From Hawksworthiomyces lignivorus (taxonomy: Eukaryota; Ascomycota; Sordariomycetes; Ophiostomatales; Ophiostomataceae), in assembly GCA_002917075.1 (NCBI GenBank), contig NTMA01000039.1, positions 1 through 64,000 on the forward strand: a DNA stretch of 64,000 nucleotides, read 5' to 3'. Numbering within the stretch: the first letter of the stretch is position 1; each line of letters opens with the position of its first letter. Below, one piece after another: positions 35,025 to 45,281 of this stretch. The translations under genes and the position numbers were made by a program. The notes below the pieces were generated by a model. The model ran no database searches. It worked only from the letters and a program-made list of their open reading frames with translations, and was not told where the DNA came from.

Positions 35025-36580
35025 ATGTCGCTATTTTCAAAATTTAAATTTGGGAAGAAGAGTGAGCAAGATGCGGCAAAGACGCCAGCAAAAAGTAGCG
35101 GGAGCAATGTAGTACCAACTAAGGAGGTAGAGAAAGAAGCCGCGGCCAAACCAGAAGCAAAGAAAGCCCCGAACAAGCCGGAGGCAAAGAAAGCGCCAGC
35201 CAAGCCAGAGGCAAAGAAAGCCCCGAACAAGCCACAGGTGCGTCTCAGTGTCGAGGGTCGCTCATGAAGGGCCCCATGCTTACGGCAGCGCCTTTAGCAA
35301 ATCCAGCCGGGTATGCGATTTGCACCGGCCAGGTAAGGAGTCCAAGTGCTCACTTGCACCATTTCGCCATGTGGTATCTCTGACATCCCAGCAGCCAGGC
35401 CTCGTCGCAACCCTCTCAGGATTCGAGGGCGCTGCGCGGGATGCTGAAGCTCGTCGAGGCAACCCTGGGCCCGATCCACCTCAACACCCTGGCGGCCACG
35501 GAGAAGCTCGCGCTGCAGCTCGGGCGCGAGGGGCAGCTCGCCGAGGCCGAGCAGCTGCACCGCCAGACGCTGGCGCAGTACCAGCGTCTGGTGGGCCAGG
35601 AGGACCCGCGCACGCTCGCGGCCATGAACCACCTGGGGCTGCTGCTGCACAACCGCGGCCGCAACCAGGAGGCGATCGGCGTGCTCCAGCCGGCGGTGCA
35701 GGGGCGGCAGGCAGTGCTGGGCCCGGAGGACCCGGACACGCTAGTGAGCATGAACAACCTAGCGCTAGTCCTGGCCGGCCTGGGCCGGCGCGCCGAGGCC
35801 GAGAAGCTGCAGCGCCAGGTGCTGGAGCGCAAGAAGCGCGTGCTCGGCCCTGACCACCCGTCGACACTGATAAGCATGAACAACCTCGCCGGCCTGCTGC
35901 GGGACCAGGGCCGCTTCGCCGAGGCCGTCGCGCTGCACCTCGACGAGCTCGAGCGCTGCGTGAACGCGCTCGGCGAGAGCCACCTGGACACTCTCATCAG
36001 CATGGTCGGCACCGCCGCCGTGCTCAAGGACCAGGGCCGGCTCCAGCAGACCGAGCTGCTGCTGCGGCTCGCGGCTACCAAGAGCGACGAGGCGCTGGGC
36101 ATCAAGCACCCGGTTACGCTCACCATAGCGAACAACCTCGCCGACGCGTACAGCAGCCGGGGCAAGCCCGGCAAGGCTGTAGAGCTGTACAGCGCCGTGT
36201 TGGCGGTCGGAAAGAAGACATTGGGCGCTGCGCATCCGCTCGTGCAGGAGGCCGCAAAAAATCTCAAGCAGGCGAAGAGGGAAAAGGCCAAGGCCGCCGG
36301 CAGGCCAGACAAGTCGACCGACATCGAGGACCTGGGCTGGACGACGTCCACCACCATTGGCATCGCCACGATCGGCTTGCCGGGGCCGATCACAAAGGGC
36401 GAGCGCTTCCTAGCACGGCTGTGTCTTGGCGTGTTCATGAGCCACGCGCCACAGCCCGGCAGCCGGCCAGCGGCCAGCGGTGCGAGAGAAGTCGGAACCA
36501 GCACTGTGGGACCCTCTACGGCTGCGGCTACAGCTCTATCCTCTGCTGGGCAGCACGCCACAGCAGCCGCCAAGCGCTAG
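35025..36580 (+). CDS. Tetratricopeptide (kinesin-light-chain-like) repeat protein
   Basis: Best model has exons 35025-35237, 35298-35332 and 35392-36580 (478 residues), with introns of 60 and 59 nt (GTGCGT/TTTAG and GTAAGG/CCCAG with a CTGAC branch site). A single 161-nt intron to 35399 also keeps frame but is less typical. Residues 1-70 are lysine-rich and include three KPEAKKAPN repeats. From about residue 95 there are six 42-residue TPR units of the kinesin-light-chain/NLR type with the recurring GPxHPxTLxSMNNLA signature. No NB-ARC, NACHT or effector domain precedes them, so it looks like a free-standing TPR adaptor or the repeat half of a former NLR. The C-terminal 80 residues are low-complexity. 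Confidence 0.82.
35148..35228 (+). repeat. Three-unit 27-bp coding minisatellite
   Basis: Three near-identical 27-bp units encode KPEAKKAP(N/A) in the N-terminal tail of the TPR protein. A fourth partial unit (Lys-Pro) follows. Copy-number variation between strains would be expected. Confidence 0.88.
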
Positions 36581-36954
36581 AGCGTCGTCCCGTCAGCATC
36601 ATAAGATGCCGCCCGCGGGGCCGCGTTGCGACGCCTCAGGCTCACCGCGACATCGCTTGTTCGGTGGCCTATTCGCTAAACGGCTAGCGAATAGGTCTAA
36701 CGGTATATGTTGAAGTTTATATCTGGAACAAATCTTATAGTCTAAAATACTATCATTTGGATCCCGTTGTAATGAACACCGATACAGAACCATATTTTCA
36801 TATGAAATTTAATAGAATTGATAGCCGAGCCACAGACGACTAGCCCTTTAACCAACTGTGCCTTCAACCCGGTCCAACTTGGCCGAGTGAGATTACATAT
36901 AACTAAGCTTCTGAAGCGAAGCCAGTATCCGAAGCTCGCGCAATTCTACTACAA

Positions 36955-38221
36955 CTAGCTATGTGCAGGACCGGGCTTGACATGAGACTCATCTGCCGAG
37001 CCACTAGTTATGGGCCCGTGTGTAGCTTGTGAGCGGTCGTTCTCTTGCTCGACAATAGGATTGCGACTTGTATCTCCTGAACCAAGCAAGGCGGTAACCT
37101 TGGCAGAATAGGCTACGCCTACACTGTTGAATGAGCTCAAGGATCGGAGGTAGCGTTGAAGTCTTTCGACATCTTGCCTTGCAAGTGCATTTGTTAAGGT
37201 TAGGGCCAGCTTCTTGCGAACATCCATGGGATCTATGTTCCACGAGAGGTTTTCTTTGCGCAAGATTCGCCGTACGGTAGCTTCTGGATCCTTGAAGAAC
37301 TTGTCGACATACGCCAGGAGGAAGATTCCGCTGTCAGCTTCATTAGATTGGCGGGTAATGTCCCGAGGATATAAATTCCAGCTGTTCTCCCTCGGTGAAG
37401 TATATCCTATGCTCTGAAGACAGGACTTCACATCCCAGAATTCCTTATCGTGGTCTTGATCCACTGCGTCGAAAACCATAGAGTATATGGTCTTGTCGGG
37501 TGCGCGATATACAATCATAGTAAGCCAGTGGTCATTCAGACACATTGGAATAACAAGGTACACATAGTTGCCTGCAGGTCCTAAAGTATTGGGAGGCAGG
37601 CAGGAGGTGTTCTTCCATTGTGTCCAGAAATTGGCTTTGAAGTAATAAATATCAGACGAATTGTGCTGCCGGTGTACTTCAAGATAGTCATCGATAATGT
37701 TGCCATTTATATGTGTTTTCGACTCCGTCAAATTCGTTATATCCTTCAGCTTTCGTACGGTCTCGGTGTTGTCAAAAACAGGAAATGCTACAGAGCCATA
37801 CGTCTGAATATTTGGATGAGGTGCCTCGTCAGAGTCAGAGTCAAACAACTCAGTGTTGTCCATCTGAGCTCTTAGATGGGCTTCTTCCAGTCTCTTGATA
37901 GAGACGTTAGCTCCCAAGGAAATGTATGAAGAGCCATTGAAATGGTGTCATACCAGAAGGCTGTTCGCGTTGTAGATGCCATAGCGAGATGTCACAGGGC
38001 TGTGCATCTCAGTATTTAGATGGGCTGCATCCTGTTTCTTGGTTGAGACGTTAGCTCACAAGTAAATGTATAAAAGAGCCATTGAAATGGTGTCATACCA
38101 CGAAGCTCTCCTTGCCGTGAACGCCATGGGAAGCTACATCCCTCACACCCTTGCCTGTAATATAGTTCAGGGCAATTTTTCCAGCTCCCCCTAGTTGATT
38201 CTCCCTAGGATGGCGTTCCAT
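36955..38221 (-). CDS. Ulp1/SENP-fold (C48-like) protein with Cys-to-Ser active site; duplicated 5' exon
   Basis: The C-terminal exon 37893-36955 is secure. It carries the Ulp1 layout: strand NIIDDYLEV, VYLVIPMCLNDHWLTMIVY with the catalytic His in DHW, FDAVDQD with the Asp, then RQSNEADSGIF, where the oxyanion Gln and catalytic residue stand six apart as in Ulp1, but the Cys is Ser (AGC codon at 37330-37332). There is no ATG at the 5' end of this frame, so upstream exons are needed. I propose 38221-38099 and 38037-37954, with introns of 61 and 60 nt that are near-identical to each other and each carry GTATGA and GAGCTAAC. All junctions are phase 0, giving 381 residues. In that model H191, D211, Q251 and S257 align with the catalytic set. 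The 5' exons are less certain than the domain. It is likely a non-proteolytic SUMO or ubiquitin-like binder, or a decayed protease. Confidence 0.7.
37894..38098 (-). repeat. Tandem duplication of an intron-plus-exon unit (about 145 bp period)
   Basis: The introns 38098-38038 and 37953-37894 share most bases: both begin GTATGACACCATTTCAATGG and both contain GAGCTAACGTCTC near the 3' end. The similarity continues into the following exons, where AAGCCCATCTAA and AGATG blocks align. The distance between the two donor sites is 145 bp. This is a tandem duplication that copied one phase-0 intron and its flanking exon ends. Confidence 0.85.
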
Positions 38222-39212
38222 TTTCGCAACGTCTCACGTATCTACCCACCTATAGGTTGCACTTCGGATGTGGAGATTGGGAGGTGGTAAAGAGAAGCAG
38301 TATGAACGAAACAGTTGGATTGTTGATGTTATGAGACCAGTAAACCACTGAGCAGAGGTTGCTGCTGTCCGAAATACAAGGTAAGCATTGGTCCATGTCA
38401 GGCAATCAGATATCGAGAATTAAGCCTTGAAAGCCACCGCTTTGTCAGCTGGGCCAATCCGGTGTCGAGGCTGGCTGCGCCCCTGACACGTTACGTTTGA
38501 CTGTTTTCACTCCGTCCCTCCTCGAGAGGAGAACGAGAAGAAAAGATCTCGTTGTCATTGCGCGTGCCCCATGCTGGCATGTATTCTCAGCCTTGCGTAA
38601 AAGCCTTGCCAAAAGCAAGCCGCACAATTGCCTTAGTGTTGTCTCACTTCCTTTGAATTCTTGGTGCAAATCTGCTTTAAATATTAAAAGCAGGACGCTT
38701 TGAGAAGCACAAATTTAAAACGCGGTATTGAATTGCTCAAAGGAAAAGCCCTGAGGCAATTCGTTTCTCTAGAGAAACGAGAACACAGCGCAGTTTGCGC
38801 TGTGCTTGAGCTAACTATGGCAACCGAAAAATGGGGGATACCAGTTCCTCGAACTTGGCATGCCCAATGGATGCTGTCCGAGAAACGTGGACCAATACAG
38901 ACAGAGAACATGGGAGGGCCGTGTAAATCGAGATGTTGCAGAATTTGACTACATACAGAAATCCACAAATTCTAGGTACATGTAAAAGAATAAATTATGT
39001 TGTCAGAATCAAAACTCAGCAACATCCTGACGTGTGCATCTCCCTCGACTTGGCGGAACCTGCTTGAAATTGCAGCCGTCGGTGCGAAGACGGCAAGTGT
39101 CTCACACCAGGGAATTTCTTACGCCATTAACTCTCATAAGCAGATCAACACGGATTATTGAGTAGGATCAAGTTACATTCAGTTTGCTTCTCATCTATTC
39201 GCCTCTGGGGTA
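38222..39212. other. Intergenic, no gene seen
   Basis: Upstream flank of the Ulp1-like gene and 3' flank of the membrane-protein gene. No coding signal recognised. Confidence 0.5.
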
Positions 39213-40610
39213 TCAACTAATAAGAGTACAGACGCCAAAGTCGGCCATCATCAACCCGACCACCACCAGGCCTCCCACTGAAGCACCGCCAAGAAGCAAA
39301 GAAATTTGTAAATAAACAGAAAAACTGCGACGGTCTACTCCGGGGAGTAGCAGATTTTCAGGTGCCATTATTAGAGAGAAAAGGATACTGAGAACAAGCC
39401 ACGACATGGTGAATCCCCGCTGTAACGAGGTGCTGTTTCCAGTTTGAAAACGAGAGAGTGCGCCGATTACGATAAGCGGCACGACGCTGAGAGAATGTCC
39501 CACAATGCGGGAGGTATAATAATAGTCGTTTATATCTCCATTGTCATAGATCAGCTCGCTCTCGGGATCGATTTCCACTTCAAGGGCGCTGTTAAACACC
39601 GAACCCTCAGCCTCGGCTTCTGCCATTGCCGGAGTGCGGACGAGATAAATTGCCGGATACTCTGGCCAAAACAGACCGCTGATCGTGTTTACAATGGACA
39701 TCCAGGCATATTGAACCACAGTTAGGCCAAATGCGGCGTATCCGTACTCAGCTAGCTGGTCTCCTCTCGTCTGGTAGACCGTAGTAATGGACCAGATGAT
39801 CTGAACAAGCCCGATCACCAACTTGGGGAAATTGTAAGAGTTTGCGATAGTAGGCGACTGCTGGCTCATACCAGACCCTTCGCAAGAGCAAGGCCGCTTT
39901 TTAAATTTGAGCGGCGCTTTAGAGGGGACCATTAGAAGCCGATAGTTGGATCCCTGGCAGCGGAACCAGACGTCGCCGTGGAATTTGGCGCCGTCTTCAG
40001 GATATCGCCAGCCCTCGTGATTGCACTCCCACCAATGGCACTTTCGGCGCGGATCTTGACGTCTTCAAGCACCAGAGAGGGTGTCAGCCGACGCAGAGAT
40101 AATGATTTCATATTTTTCTATGCTTTCTTACGCTTTTGCCTGGGCTCTGGCTTCGACGACTTTAGGGTCTTCGTATCGAGGAATGATATAATCATTGGTG
40201 TCAAAATTCTGCAGTTTGTTAAAATCCAAATCACCAGGGCTCAAATCCACGTGGTGTCCAGGACTTCAGCTTACCGGAGGAGGTGGCGGCTCTGGCACCT
40301 TTTTAACGACCATGCACAGCGCTCCAGCTCCAGCCGCTACCTGAAGGCTGTCGTGGCCCTTGAGGGCACAGCGTCGAAAGATGAGGTGAACCGCACGCAT
40401 CACTCCGCTGGACGGCAGAAAGAGAGCTAATACGGCGATCGCCAAGGTCTGCCACGGATTTTGCCCCGGAATGGAAGTAACGGTGGCGGTATGAGCGAGG
40501 TAATTGGAAAAATAAAATATCACATAATCTCGAACCTGAGCAGAAGTGCACACCAAGTTGGGCTCTCCATGGTTCGTGGCACCGTCGGGTGCGGTAATTG
40601 TGAAATTCAT
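39213..40610 (-). CDS. Fungal multi-pass membrane protein, three exons, function unknown
   Basis: Exons 40610-40275, 40208-40132 and 40062-39213 (GTAAGC/GCAG, GTAAGA/GAAG, phases 0 and 2) give 420 residues. The N-terminus MNFTITAPDGATNHG followed by DYVIFYFSNYLAHTATV, and the LALFLPSSGVMRAV helix, fit a fungal-specific family of integral membrane proteins that I recognise only by pattern. Exon 3 starts with a soluble Cys/Trp-rich segment (KCHWWECNHEGWRYPEDG) before SNYRLLMVP. Four to five more hydrophobic helices follow in the C-terminal half, at about KLVIGLVQIIW, AFGLTVVQYAW, SVVPLIVIGAL, MSWLVLSILFS and LQISLLLGGAS. A poly-proline stretch sits at the exon 1/2 border. No enzymatic motif is visible. 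Confidence 0.8.
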
Positions 40611-42314
40611 CGCTTCCGTGTTTGCGGGCGGCGCGGCTGGAAGCGGTCTTGAGCAGGCGAGATGCGTTAACTCGATGAAAACAAATCTAACGAGTTCCTT
40701 CAAGGACCCGGGGGGGGGGGGGGTTAGGCCCAGGTCCTTTCTATATCTGCTCACAACAGGCTGCCCCATCTTGACGGCGCTGCTGTGCCCATACACTAAC
40801 CTGCGGAGCAATGCGAGTACAGTCTCAGTTGCTTGTGCTGCGCCCCGCGAGAATTACATGGGCATCTGCCGCAAGTGTAGAACGGGCCTCTCACCTCGCA
40901 TTAAGATGGCGGGGTCGATATGTCATCTCCTGGGACGTACGAAACTGCGTGGCATCTGGGGGTGTATTGTGCTATCTCAGAGCTGGCGGGTAGGAGGAAT
41001 GTCCTGCTGCAGTCGTCCACTGCCCCCGCTTTTCGAACCACCGCCAATGCAGCCATTCAGACATGATTGCTCTCTTCTGTATTTAAATGTCTTAAATTCT
41101 GGTGTACGAATGGGACATCTAGCTGCGCCATCCGGCACCGAATAGTAATCGACGCGGACCTTCGAAGCTAACCTGCAAGGTTCTCAAACGCAGCAACCTG
41201 AGATGCTTTTACTAGACTAATTAGCGAGAAGGGAACGGTCCGCGGAACTGGAGAAGTGTGGGTCAATTTTCAGCCTCTACAATATCGAACCGCGTGCCTA
41301 CAGCTGCGCCGCCTAACAAATGTGCCTGGCGTGGCCTACTGTGGCCGAGACGGAAGCAAACACCGCTCATCATGCCAAAAGCTCCTACGCTGTAGGATAT
41401 ACCTGATACTCTAGTGGCCCAAAAAAGCAAAAGGTTCAAGCGCCTCGTCAATGGACCTTGACAAGGGATCAGATATGCTGTTCGCTCCACGCCGGGTTCT
41501 TTTCTGCTCCATATCAAACCAAAAACCTGTCATGCGCTTCCTAAGCGTTCAATATGTTATTTACTGTCCGCGTTGAAAAGTATCGTCTTCTCGACCTACC
41601 GCTGTGCCCGGTAGTCTTTTAGCAACCAAACCACCACTAACCACCATTAGCTGTATTAAACATCCACTAAACATCGTAGGAATCTTAATACAAACCTAAT
41701 CGGCACGAAAATAAGTCAGAAAACCTTTTTTGAAAAAAAAGGATTTTTTTCTTAATAATTTTTCAATGGACTTTTAGAACCTAATTCATTTGTTAGACCT
41801 CTGTTGACAAAGTGCCAAAAAATAGATCTAAGCCATATTTAACTCCTTTCTTCCCCAGTAGGAAGTAACTAGTTATGGGCCTGGCCATTTCGTTCCATAG
41901 AAAATCCCTCCTTGGTTTAGCCTGTCAGTCTGAGGGTCTGAGTACTAGTTACGGAGTACAGTGCGCCTACATTGTATGGCGAGCACTCTGGTACTGAGCC
42001 GCCTAATTAACAGAGTCGTCCGATGCCAACCAGGCCAAGCGATTTCATTGGCCAATGCTGCAGGCTGAGACCCTTTTTTCATATGCGCGCTTTCACCTTT
42101 CTTACTTGGCAGCCCCCCCTATTAGCTCTTTCCCTCAGGCCATAAAAGCTTTGAAAGCTTCACTTATGAGCTCACACGACCAACCGAACAAAACTCTCAG
42201 GACGAGAATACAATGGTGTAGAAGAAGCTTTATCTTGCACGCAGTCTTTCACGCCGTGCTCAATTCATTCATTGGCTCCGTTTTCTTTTCTCTTTCTTCG
42301 CTTCTCGTCAAAAA
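40611..42314. other. Divergent intergenic region with a relic-like stretch
   Basis: Between the divergent membrane-protein and aldehyde dehydrogenase genes. The minus-strand frame of the membrane protein stays open upstream to 40811, but a 14-nt G tract (40710-40723) lies within it and no good ATG is found, so this is probably leader. One TACGGAGTA copy is at 41950-41958. AT-rich DNA fills 41580-41860. Confidence 0.5.
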
Positions 42315-44270
42315 ATGGTCTTCCAGGTCCTTGCCGCCTGGCTCTTAGAGGCCGATGTGCTCTTCGAAGCGTGAGTTGTGAGATGCACGCCTCGCCTCTC
42401 TGGGTTCGTCCTGGAGAATGGGTGTGACAGCGTGCGCAAGGCCATCTGCTGACCTCTTTTGCTTGGTAGTATTCGCCCCTTTGCGTCGGCCGGCCTGTGG
42501 ACGCTGCTGGCGGTGGCTGCGGTGGTCGGGGTGCTGAAGGTGCGCGACGCGGCGGCGGACCGCCCGCGGCGCTACAAGGTGCCGCCGCCGAAGCTGCCGG
42601 CGACCAAGACGTACCTGGACGCGCCGGCGATCAAGGTGGCGGGGTCGACGGCGATCCAGTGCTACGCGCCGGCGACGGGCCAGCTGCTGGGGCACGTGAA
42701 TCCGTCGACGCCGGCGGCGATCGACGGGGCGGTGGCGGCGGCCAAGGCGGCGCAGGCGACGTGGGCGGCGACGACGACGTTCCGGGAGCGGCGGCGGGTG
42801 CTGCGGACGCTGCTGCAGCACGTGCTGGACCACCAGGCGGAGATCTGCCGGGTGGCGTGCCTGGACTCGGGCAAGCTGCCGCTGGACGCGGCGCTGGGCG
42901 AGGTGCTGGTGGTGGCCGAGCGCATCCAGTGGACGCTGCGGCACGGCGAGGCGGCGCTGCGGCCGTCGCGGCGGCCGACGAATTTGCTATTGATGCCCTA
43001 CAAGCGCAACACGGTCGTCTACGAGCCGCTGGGCGTCGTGGCCGCCCTGGTCAGCTGGAACTACCCGTTCCACAACCTGCTGGCGCCCATGGTGTCGGCG
43101 CTGTTCGCGGGCGACGCCGTCGTGGTCAAGGCGTCGGAGCAGACGGCCTGGAGCGCGCAGTACTTCGCGTCGCTGATGCGCGGCGCGCTCGTCGCGCACG
43201 GCCACGACCCGGCCCTCGTGCAGACCGTCGTGTGCTGGCCGGCCGACGCCGGCCACCTGACGCGCCACCCGGACGTCGCCCACCTGACCTTTATCGGGTC
43301 GCAGGCGGTCGCACGCCACGTGGCCGCCGACGCCGCGCGCGCCCTCACGCCGCTGTGCGCCGAGCTCGGCGGCAAAGACCCCTTTATCGTGCTCGACTCG
43401 GTCGGCGCCCGCCGCCTGCCCGCCGTCGCCGCCACCCTGCTGCGCGGCACCTTCCAGTCCAGCGGCCAGAACTGCATCGGCGTCGAGCGCGTCATCGCCG
43501 CCCCCGCCGTCTACGAGCCGCTGCTCGCCCTCGTCGCCGACAAGGTGCGCGCGCTGCGCGTCGGCGTCAACGAGGAGGACGATGACAGCGACAAGGAAAA
43601 CTACGACGTCGGCGCCATGATCTCCGACGCCAACTTTGCCCGCCTCGAGGCCCTCGTCGACGACGCCGTCCGCCGCGGCGCCCGCCTGCTCGCCGGCGGC
43701 CGCCGCTACGCCCACCCGCGCCACCCGCGCGGCCACTACTTTTCCCCTACCCTGCTCGCCGACGTCACCCCGGACATGGCCGTCGCCCAGGAGGAGTGCT
43801 TCGGCCCCATCCTGTGCCTCATGCGCGCCCCCCAGAGCACCGCCGACGCCGTGCTCGCCGTCGCCAACGCCGCCCCCTTTGGCCTCGGCGCCTCCGTCTT
43901 CGGCGACGAGCACCGCGACCCCGAGGTCCGCAAGATCGTCCGCGGCCTCCAGGCCGGCATGGTCGCCGTCAACGACTTTGCCACCTACTACGCCGTCCAG
44001 CTGCCCTTTGGCGGCGTCGCCGGCTCCGGCTACGGCCGCTTCGCCGGCGCAGAGGGCCTCCAGGCCCTCTGCAACCCAAAAAGCCTCTGCGAGGACCGCT
44101 GGTCCCGCTGGCCCCTCGGCGTCCGCACCAGCCTGCCCCCCGTCGTCCAGTACCCCGTCCGCAGCCAGGCCGGCGGCTTCGCCTTTGTGCGCGGCCTCGT
44201 CACTTTCGGATACGGCCTGTCCTGGGGCGAGAAGCTGCGCGGCCTGCTGGAGCTGATCCGCAATTCATAA
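42315..44270 (+). CDS. Membrane-anchored aldehyde dehydrogenase (Msc7-like)
   Basis: Exon 42315-42370 (18 codons plus two bases) and exon 42470-44270 are joined across a 99-nt intron (GTGAGT/GTAG) to give 618 residues. A hydrophobic helix (LWTLLAVAAVVGVL) near residues 29-42 anchors the N-terminus. The NAD-dependent aldehyde dehydrogenase domain follows: VSWNYPFHN, ELGGKDP with the general base E317, and GQNCIG with the catalytic C354, then EECFGPIL and the C-terminal FGGVAGSGYG. The anchored architecture and length match yeast Msc7-type and related fungal membrane aldehyde dehydrogenases. Aldehyde substrate is unknown. Extreme GC content creates long antisense frames that I regard as artefacts. 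Confidence 0.94.
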
Positions 44271-44525
44271 AAAGCAGAGAGAGGACAGAAAAAAAAGAAT
44301 TATTTTTTTCTCTTCTTTTCATAGAAAAAGAAAAACCAAAAAACGAAAGATGCTCGCCTTTTCTCGTTCGTAAATTACCATGTAATACATTTTTAATTTG
44401 TATCTCTTCCTCCGTATCTCATCTTCGTGGCGTGTCTTTTTGTCGCTCTCATCTCCTCTTTCGTAATCTTGACATCACCTTGATCTTTTCCGCTCCTTCG
44501 AGTCCCTCTCCTTCTCCCCCTCCCT

Positions 44526-45281
44526 CTATATATCCAAGTCCAGGTCGTCATCTTCGTCAAAGGCGCTCTTGCCGCGGCGCACTGTCGTGATGCGCCCCGC
44601 CGAGCTGCTGGTTCCGCGCTTGGCGTCCTCGGCCGCCGACAGCCGCTGCAGCAGGTCCTTGAGCTGATCCTCGCTGACTTTGCCGCGCAGCTGGCCGGAC
44701 TGCGCCAGCATCAGCAGCCGGTCCTCGACCAGCGTCGCGCGCTCCTCCTTGACCAGGCGGATGCGGGCCAGGCGGTCGGCGGCATCCGGCTCGAGGATCT
44801 GGTTGAGGAGGTTCTGGCGGGCCTCTGCGCGCGCGGGGAAGAAGGAAAAGTGAGTGTTTGTCAGCATAGGCGCCCTAGGAAAGCCCCGCGAGAGACGTGT
44901 CACGTAATGCTTGAAGCAAAGAGGGGAGATGTACCTTGTCTGCGAGGGGCGCGTCAGCTATCTAATCCTTTCACCAGCAGAAAGGAGCACGGGGATGGCC
45001 AAGCGGCTGGCGCTATGGGAGAAGGAAGGTTCACTTACTGTTGCTGCTGCTGCTGCTGGCGCTGCTCCTCGGCCGATGCGCCACCGCCGCCGCCGCCGCC
45101 GCCGCCACCCTGCTGCTGCTTGAGCTGGCGCAGGCGCTCTTCGCGAATCTAGAGTGTGAACGCAATGCGGGTTAGGAAATAGCTGGCCTTGGCGAAGTTG
45201 GGGGGAGAGAGGAAGAGGAGAGAAGTCATCTTGACGCATGGAATATTCTCAACACACCCGCTTTAGATCTTCGTCATCCAT
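44526..45281 (-). CDS. PDCD5 / Tfar19 homologue (double-stranded DNA-binding family)
   Basis: Exon 45281-45258 encodes MDDEDLKR; exon 45148-45039 encodes IREERLRQLKQQQ, a Gly run and AEEQRQQQ; exon 44824-44526 encodes EARQNLLNQILEPDAADRLARIRLVKEERATLVEDRLLMLAQSGQ to the acidic end FDEDDDLDLDI. The helical core and acidic tail are diagnostic of PDCD5. The first junction is clean (GTGTGT/CTAG, phase 0, 109-nt intron). The second is not: GTAAGT leaves exon 2 in phase 2 while the only AG near exon 3 needs phase 1. A weak GTGGCG donor inside the Gly run would restore frame but removes the Gln tract. An assembly error in the GGC/CAG repeats is also possible. Confidence 0.8.

Noticed and set aside
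35416..36573. 385-codon antisense frame opposite the TPR gene
   Set aside because: Ser/Arg-rich mirror of the repeated TPR codons; the sense strand has clear TPR signatures.
38099..38221. P-loop-like GGAGK stretch in the first exon of the Ulp1-like gene
   Set aside because: It lacks the Ser/Thr after Lys and any following Walker B or ARC motif, so it is not called as a nucleotide-binding domain.
40611..40811. Upstream extension of the membrane-protein frame
   Set aside because: No ATG and a 14-nt G tract inside; the ATG at 40610 gives a family-like N-terminus.
42345..43913. Two long antisense frames opposite the aldehyde dehydrogenase
   Set aside because: Low-complexity Arg/His or Gly/Ala-rich; no start context or motif.
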